Shown here: in pieces, positions 42,486 to 46,357 of the stretch
Layout: each line of letters starts with the position of its first letter
Position numbering within the stretch: the first letter of the stretch is position 1
DNA from: Syntrophaceae bacterium
GTDB lineage: Bacteria > Desulfobacterota > SM23-61
Length of the DNA stretch: 46,357 nt
Assembly (NCBI GenBank): GCA_013388675.1
Contig: JACAEW010000083.1
Location: 1-46,357, forward strand
Reading direction: 5' to 3'
Made by a program: the position numbers and the translations under genes
Notes under the pieces: generated by a model
Database searches by the model: none
Told to the model about the DNA's origin: nothing
The model's input: the letters and a program-made list of their open reading frames with translations, nothing else

Positions 42486-44033
42486 TCAGACTGGCATATT
42501 TCCGTGCCTCTTTTCGGGCCGGTCCGCTTTTTTATTCCGAAAAATCCGCAGGGCCTGGATGATTTTGAGCCGCGTCTCCTCGGGTTTGATCACGTCGTCC
42601 ACGTACATTTTGCGGGCCGATTCGAAAGGCCCCCCGAAGATTTTTTCATACTCTTCCACAAGCTTTCTCCTCGTCCCTTCCGGGTCCGGGGATTCCTGGA
42701 TGTCCTTCCGGCAGACTACGTTCACCGCCCCTTCCGCACCCATGACCGCCAGCTCGGCGGTCGGCCAGGCCAGCACCAAATCGGTGCCCATGGGTTTGCT
42801 GCACATGGCCTGCTTTCCCCCCCCGTAATCCTTGCGGACGATGATTGTGATCTTGGGGACCGTGGCTTCCGCGTAGGCGAAGAGCATCTTGGCCCCGTGG
42901 CGGATGATCCCCCGGTGCTCTTGGTCCACCCCGGGAAGATATCCCGGAATGTCCACGAAGGTCAGGATGGGAAGGTTGAAGGCATCGCAGAAGCGGATGA
43001 AACGGGAGGCTTTGTCCGAAGCGTCCACGTCCAACGCCCCGGCCAGGTGCATGGGCTGGTTGGCAATGATTCCCACCGGCCACCCTTCCACCCGCCCGAA
43101 GGCGGTGAGGATGTTCCGGGCGAATTTGGGCTTGATCTCGAAAAAATAGCCTTCATCGAGGACGCTCCGTAAGACCTTTTTCATGTCGTAGAATTTCTTG
43201 GGGTCATCCGGAATGATCTCGCGGATTTTTTCCATGGCCCCCTCCGGACAATCCCGGGAAGGACCGCGGGGCGGCTGGTCGAGGTAACTGCCGGGTAAAA
43301 AAGACAACAATTCTTTGATCAGGGCGATGGCCCCCGCTTCATCCGGCGCCACCAGGTCGCAGACCCCGCTCTTTTCCGAATGGACCGCGGCTCCTCCCAG
43401 GGCCTCGAAGGAGACCTCTTCATGGGTCACCGCCTTGATGACCTCGGGACCGGTGATGAAGAGCTGGCTTTTCCCCTGAACCATGAGGATGAAGTCCATG
43501 AGGGCGGAGCTGTAGGCGATGCCCCCGGCGCATCTCCCCAGGATCGCCGAAATCAGGGGGACCATTCCGGAGGCCTGCGTGAGGGCGTGAAAGATGCTGT
43601 CGAAACCTACGTTCTTGTTTCCCTCCTGGATCCGGGCCCCCACCGAATCCTGCAGGGCGACGATCGGAACCTTGAGCTCGCACGCCCGCCGGATGAGGTT
43701 CGAGATTTTGGCCGCCTGGACGTTTCCCAGGGACCCCCCCTGGACGGTCTTGTCGTGGGCATAAACCCCCACGGTTCGGCCGTTAACCTGGCCGAACCCG
43801 GTGATGACCCCATCCCGGGGAATGTAAGCCGGAGGAGGGCCAAACTCGGCCGGCTGGGGGCCGGCCAGGGAACCGAATTCCACGAAGGTCCCAGGGTCCA
43901 AAAATATTTGCAGACGCTCTTCGGCCAGAAGATAGCCTTCCCGGCGCAATTTTTCGATCCGTTCCCTCCCGCCGCCCAGAGAGGCCTGACGCTTCAACTC
44001 TTCGAGTTTCTTTATCCCTTCTTTCATTTCCAT
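42486..44033 (-). CDS. Acyl-CoA carboxyltransferase subunit (propionyl-/methylmalonyl-CoA type)
   Basis: 515 residues from ATG 44033 (GGGAG upstream), the typical length of PccB/MmdA subunits. Both crotonase-type halves are seen: GGSLGNVQAAKISNLIRRACELKVPIVALQDSVGARIQEG, and the GGVAYSSALMDFILM-like stretch; later GKQAMCSKPMGTDLVLAWPTAELAVMGAEGAVNVV. It moves carboxyl between carboxybiotin and an acyl-CoA. No biotin carboxylase, biotin carrier or Na+ pump subunit lies nearby, so partners must be elsewhere or it may act as a decarboxylase subunit. It is the first structural gene below the GntR regulator. Confidence 0.92.
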   Translation of the reverse strand: MEMKEGIKKLEELKRQASLGGGRERIEKLRREGYLLAEERLQIFLDPGTFVEFGSLAGPQPAEFGPPPAYIPRDGVITGFGQVNGRTVGVYAHDKTVQGGSLGNVQAAKISNLIRRACELKVPIVALQDSVGARIQEGNKNVGFDSIFHALTQASGMVPLISAILGRCAGGIAYSSALMDFILMVQGKSQLFITGPEVIKAVTHEEVSFEALGGAAVHSEKSGVCDLVAPDEAGAIALIKELLSFLPGSYLDQPPRGPSRDCPEGAMEKIREIIPDDPKKFYDMKKVLRSVLDEGYFFEIKPKFARNILTAFGRVEGWPVGIIANQPMHLAGALDVDASDKASRFIRFCDAFNLPILTFVDIPGYLPGVDQEHRGIIRHGAKMLFAYAEATVPKITIIVRKDYGGGKQAMCSKPMGTDLVLAWPTAELAVMGAEGAVNVVCRKDIQESPDPEGTRRKLVEEYEKIFGGPFESARKMYVDDVIKPEETRLKIIQALRIFRNKKADRPEKRHGNMPV

Positions 44034-44121
44034 GGCAAACTCCCGGCGGGGGTAATTCATCATTCCCCACTCCACCCCCCCATCGTCTTAGAGACTTATC
44101 CTTAAATAAGCGATTCCTTTT

Positions 44122-44214
44122 AAATCCCCCTTTGAAAAAGGGGGACATAGGGGGATTTCCCTCGGGATAGCTTGAAAAAATCCCCCCGCACCCCCTTTTT
44201 GCAGAGGGGGGAAA
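44122..44214. repeat. Two adjacent REP-like repeats
   Basis: Unit 1 (44122-44158) has AAATCCCCC, TTTGAAAAAGGGGG and GGGGGATTT, a nested hairpin. Unit 2 (44176-44214) has AATCCCCCC, CCCCCTTTTT and GAGGGGGGAAATT. They lie between the carboxyltransferase and the GntR gene. Confidence 0.65.
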
Positions 44215-44243
44215 TTATTCACGGACAAGCTCATAGTCTTTTC

Positions 44244-44936
44244 TCACTCGCCTGCCCGTCGGCTCAGATATTGTCTCACGTTCCGCAGCACGCCTTCGTA
44301 AGCATTGCGAATATGCTTTTGGATGGCCTTTTGCGCGGATTCGCCATCCCGACTTTTCAGGGCCTTGACGATCTCCCCGTGCTCCGCAATCGTCTCCACC
44401 GGCCGCCGGGGCCAGGAGAGGGAAACGCTCATCATCAGGCCTATGTATCCTTGCAGGGTATGGTACATGCCTGATAGAACGGAGTTTCCGCTGCTTTGGA
44501 CCAGGGCTTGATGAAAGGCCTGGTTGGCGGTGATTAATTCGGACAATTGTCCATCCCGGTGGGCGCGGCGGGCCCTGGCAATCGTTTTAACCATCGTTTC
44601 TGCCGCTTTCCGCGGGTTTCGCTGGACGGCCAATCGGGCAGCTATACCTTCCAGGGTTTCCCGCACAATCAAGATGTGCCGGGCCAGTTCCTCCGAAAGG
44701 GGAATAATACGGTATCCCGAGTTCGGTTTATAGACGACCAGTCCTTCCTGGATTAAACGGCGGAACCCCTCCCGGATCGGGGTGCGGCTCACGCCATACT
44801 GCTCGGCCAGTTCCCGCTCGCTCAGCCGCTGCCCGGGAACGAACCGCCCGCTGATGATGGCCTGCCGGATCAGGGCGTACACATCCGGCCCCTTGATCTT
44901 TTTGCGGTCCCGCTTGGCCTCCGGTTTTGATTCCAT
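44244..44936 (-). CDS. GntR-family transcriptional regulator, FCD (FadR) type
   Basis: 230 residues from ATG 44936. The N-terminal winged helix (LIRQAIISGRFVPGQRLSERELAEQYGVSRTPIREGFRRL) is followed by an FCD ligand domain of seven helices with the metal-binding Asp/His set partly visible (N138-HQA and H-x3 near the C-terminus). FCD proteins sense small carboxylates or their CoA esters and usually repress nearby catabolic genes. The promoter and operator overlap the start. The longer frame to 44996 has no support. It heads the co-directional cluster and probably controls it. Confidence 0.92.
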   Translation of the reverse strand: MESKPEAKRDRKKIKGPDVYALIRQAIISGRFVPGQRLSERELAEQYGVSRTPIREGFRRLIQEGLVVYKPNSGYRIIPLSEELARHILIVRETLEGIAARLAVQRNPRKAAETMVKTIARARRAHRDGQLSELITANQAFHQALVQSSGNSVLSGMYHTLQGYIGLMMSVSLSWPRRPVETIAEHGEIVKALKSRDGESAQKAIQKHIRNAYEGVLRNVRQYLSRRAGE

Positions 44937-44941
44937 GCCGG

Positions 44942-44955
44942 AATGGTATACCATT
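44942..44955. promoter_or_regulatory. Palindromic GntR/FCD operator candidate
   Basis: AATGGTATACCATT, a perfect 14-bp palindrome centred between 44948 and 44949. The TGGTATACCA core is of the kind bound by FadR-like FCD regulators, which here would be its own product. It covers the -10 box and the start of the transcript, the standard arrangement for autorepression. Confidence 0.75.
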
Positions 44956-44972
44956 TTAAAAGAGCCTGTCAA
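44945..44972 (-). promoter_or_regulatory. sigma70-type promoter of the GntR gene
   Basis: Perfect TTGACA at 44972-44967, a 16-base spacer, and TATACC at 44950-44945 (4 of 6), overlapping the operator. The transcript would begin near 44938, only about 2 bases before the ATG at 44936, so the mRNA is nearly leaderless and lacks a Shine-Dalgarno. Confidence 0.6.
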
Positions 44973-44993
44973 GAACTTTCCTTGAACGCCTGG

Positions 44994-45311
44994 CATTTCG
45001 ACAAGGTCTCCGGGGGAAAACGGAAAGAAACGGAAGACGACGGGGTCCCCTGCCCCCTGGAAGCGGATAAAAGTTCGAAGGAATACCGCAAGAACTGGGC
45101 TCGGCTGATCTGGAAGATCTATGAAGTGGACCCCTTGACCTGCCCGAAATGTCGAGGGAGGATGAGGATCGTCAGCTTCCTTGAATACGCAGAGTTCATC
45201 AGGGCCATCTTAAAACAGCTTGGCCTCTGTCTGGTCAAATCAAGACTTACTCCCAAGGCCATGCCCCACCTGCCGGATACGTCCTGGATCCTTTCTCTAA
45301 ATTCTCCATGA
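44994..45311 (+). pseudogene. Remnant of IS91-family transposase, C-terminal part
   Basis: A coding stretch ending at TGA 45309-45311 with the C-terminal signature of IS91-type Y2 transposases (GKRK, YRKNWARLIWKIYEVDPLTCPKCRGRMRIVSF, CxxC zinc knuckle). No N-terminal Y2 domain precedes it; the fragment starts at the GntR promoter region. It is therefore a decayed piece of an insertion element, not an active gene. Confidence 0.75.
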
Positions 45312-45489
45312 ACGATGATTACCCTTATCCCGCGAAACGCGGGACTATCCCAGGAAGGCTTAATTCCAGTCGTAAGCAAAAATGGGAAATCAAGGGCGAA
45401 AGGAACCGGTGCGCCAGGAGGAGCCTCAAAACCCCTGCCAAGCCCCCCCGATCGTTGAAAGGTCCCTTCGGAGCCTGTCCCCGACCTGA

Positions 45490-45732
45490 TCAGGGAACCG
45501 GGACCTGCTTTCCGATCTGAGCCGCTGCACCTGGGAATCCCTGAAGCTATTTCTTCGGGAGGAGTTACCAGAAAGGAGTCCCATCCCCGGCGCCGTCATC
45601 GCCATCCAGACCTTTGGCGCCTTCCTCGGGTTCAATCCCCACCTCCATGTCCTAATGACGGACGGGTGCTTCTACGGTAAGGGCATGTTCCGGGTTGCTC
45701 CTCCTCTGGACATGAAAAAGCGGGAAGGATAG
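45490..45732 (+). pseudogene. Remnant of IS91-family transposase, catalytic-domain part
   Basis: Open from after a TGA (45487-45489) to TAG 45730-45732. It reads as the middle of an IS91 transposase: SRCTWESLKLFLREE, then PGAVIAIQTFGAFLGFNPHLHVL and TDGCFYGKGMFRVAP (the PHLHV motif is the metal-binding site). It lacks both ends. It lies downstream of the C-terminal fragment, the reverse of the order in one intact gene, so two elements or a rearrangement are involved. Confidence 0.72.
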
Positions 45733-46171
45733 TCAAAGGTGTCAGGTCTTGAATTGTGAGATTATTCGTTCACCGATTTCGTTGATTTCTTGGCGGAAGT
45801 CATCTCTTCTTTCCATCTGCCCCATGCCTTGCTTACTGCACAACCGTGAATCCCTGCGAACGGCCTTCCCAGCTCTACCGGAACAAAACGGCCTACCCAT
45901 AATAGGTCTTTCCTCTTTGGCATGGTGATTGCCAGGGAAGGACCTTCGATATATAACCTTAATATCATTAAGCTATTGGATTAATGGATCAATTTTCTTC
46001 CTGATATTTTCCCCTTCCCTGTTGGGTGAGTATATATTGAAAAATCAATAGGTTGGAAAGGTTCGACTCGGAATTCCGGTTAAAATCCAAAAAAATGGTA
46101 TTTTTACCATATTTTTTTATAGCATTTTATGCCAGCATATGATAGCGTAAAAAGAAAAAGGGAGGTTTCCA
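45733..46171. other. AT-rich gap with inverted repeat before the antitoxin gene
   Basis: 439 bases without a credible gene. An ATGGTA (46095-46100), four bases, TACCAT (46105-46110) inverted repeat flanked by an A-run and a T-run lies 60 bases upstream of the antitoxin start. It could be its operator or a bidirectional terminator. A TATGAT near 46138 is a possible -10. Ribosome site GGGAGG lies at 46160-46165. Confidence 0.4.
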
Positions 46172-46357
46172 ATGGGAGTTAAGGCCACGTTCATTCTGGA
46201 TGAAGAAATCATGGAAAAAGGACGGGCCCTTGTCAAACAAAAGCGATTTAAGTCCATGAATGCTTTCATTGAAAAGGCGATCAGGGATGAATTGGCTGCC
46301 CTTGGCAAGGAAGAGATCAAGAAAGCCCTCCTGGAGGCGAGTAAGGACCCGCTATTC
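46172..46357 (+). CDS. Ribbon-helix-helix antitoxin (partial, runs off the end)
   Basis: First 62 codons only, from ATG with GGGAGG seven bases upstream. The N-terminus has the RHH pattern, a short beta-strand (KATFILDEE) and then two helices (MEKGRALVKQ; MNAFIEKAIRDELAAL), as in CopG/VapB-type antitoxins, which bind their own operator and neutralise a partner toxin. The toxin gene, probably PIN or RelE type, would lie past the window. Its location beside transposon debris fits an accessory gene. Confidence 0.7.
   Translation, partial: MGVKATFILDEEIMEKGRALVKQKRFKSMNAFIEKAIRDELAALGKEEIKKALLEASKDPLF

Noticed and set aside
45762-45968. 68-codon minus-strand frame beyond the IS91 fragments
   Set aside because: No ribosome site, recognisable domain or neighbouring partner; it lies in transposon debris and is probably a chance frame.

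Overview
The window looks like a chromosomal segment of an anaerobic, Desulfobacterota (deltaproteobacteria)-like bacterium. This is inferred from gene content, not from a marker tree. The evidence is an oxygen-sensitive Fe-S/W/Mo enzyme set (GlpC-like CCG protein, tungsten aldehyde:ferredoxin oxidoreductase, molybdopterin oxidoreductase, hydroxybutyryl-CoA-dehydratase-family protein), tripartite tricarboxylate transport, and many short C/G-run palindromic repeats in the gaps between genes. Most of the DNA is GC-rich; the stretch at about 23.1-28.6 kb is visibly more AT-rich.

Layout. 0-4.2 kb (+): tail of an unknown gene, GlpC-like ferredoxin-type reductase subunit, PiT phosphate transporter with its DUF47 partner, and a stand-alone dnaJ with a clear sigma70 promoter. 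4.3-11.5 kb (-): a housekeeping cluster read as ffh, rpsP, khpA, rimM, trmD, rplS, rnhB, yraN, a Nudix protein, and then a 3-hydroxyacyl-CoA dehydrogenase. trmD carries an in-frame TAG at codon 129 of 246, with the rest of the protein conserved behind it. 11.7-18.4 kb (+): periplasmic binding protein, AMP-forming acyl-CoA ligase, ADP-forming acyl-CoA synthetase alpha-type protein, homocysteine methyltransferase-like protein and NCS1 permease, tightly packed. 18.4-20.7 kb (-): iron-sulfur flavoprotein translationally coupled to a sodium:solute symporter, whose leader carries an intrinsic terminator (possible attenuator). 20.9-23.0 kb (+): FAH-family hydrolase and a secreted LVIVD-repeat protein.

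23.3-28.4 kb (+): an AT-rich defence island with an McrB-like AAA+ motor (N-terminus not the E. coli type), McrC nuclease, and an AlbA_2/Schlafen-like protein interrupted by one in-frame TGA. Remnants of a mobile-element end follow.

28.6-44.9 kb (-): twelve co-directional genes: GntR/FCD regulator, acyl-CoA carboxyltransferase, CaiB-type CoA transferase, TctC/TctB/TctA transporter, 4-hydroxybutyryl-CoA dehydratase-family protein, tungsten AOR, PurM/HypE-like protein, 91-residue protein, molybdopterin oxidoreductase, MBL hydrolase and a SPOR-like membrane protein. The first part reads as an uptake, CoA-activation and reductive/carboxylating pathway for an unidentified carboxylic acid. The GntR gene has a perfect 14-bp palindrome over its -10 box and seems to be made from a nearly leaderless transcript.

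45.0-46.4 kb: two decayed IS91-type transposase fragments in the reverse of their normal order, then the start of a ribbon-helix-helix antitoxin that runs off the end. No rRNA, tRNA or CRISPR array was recognised.
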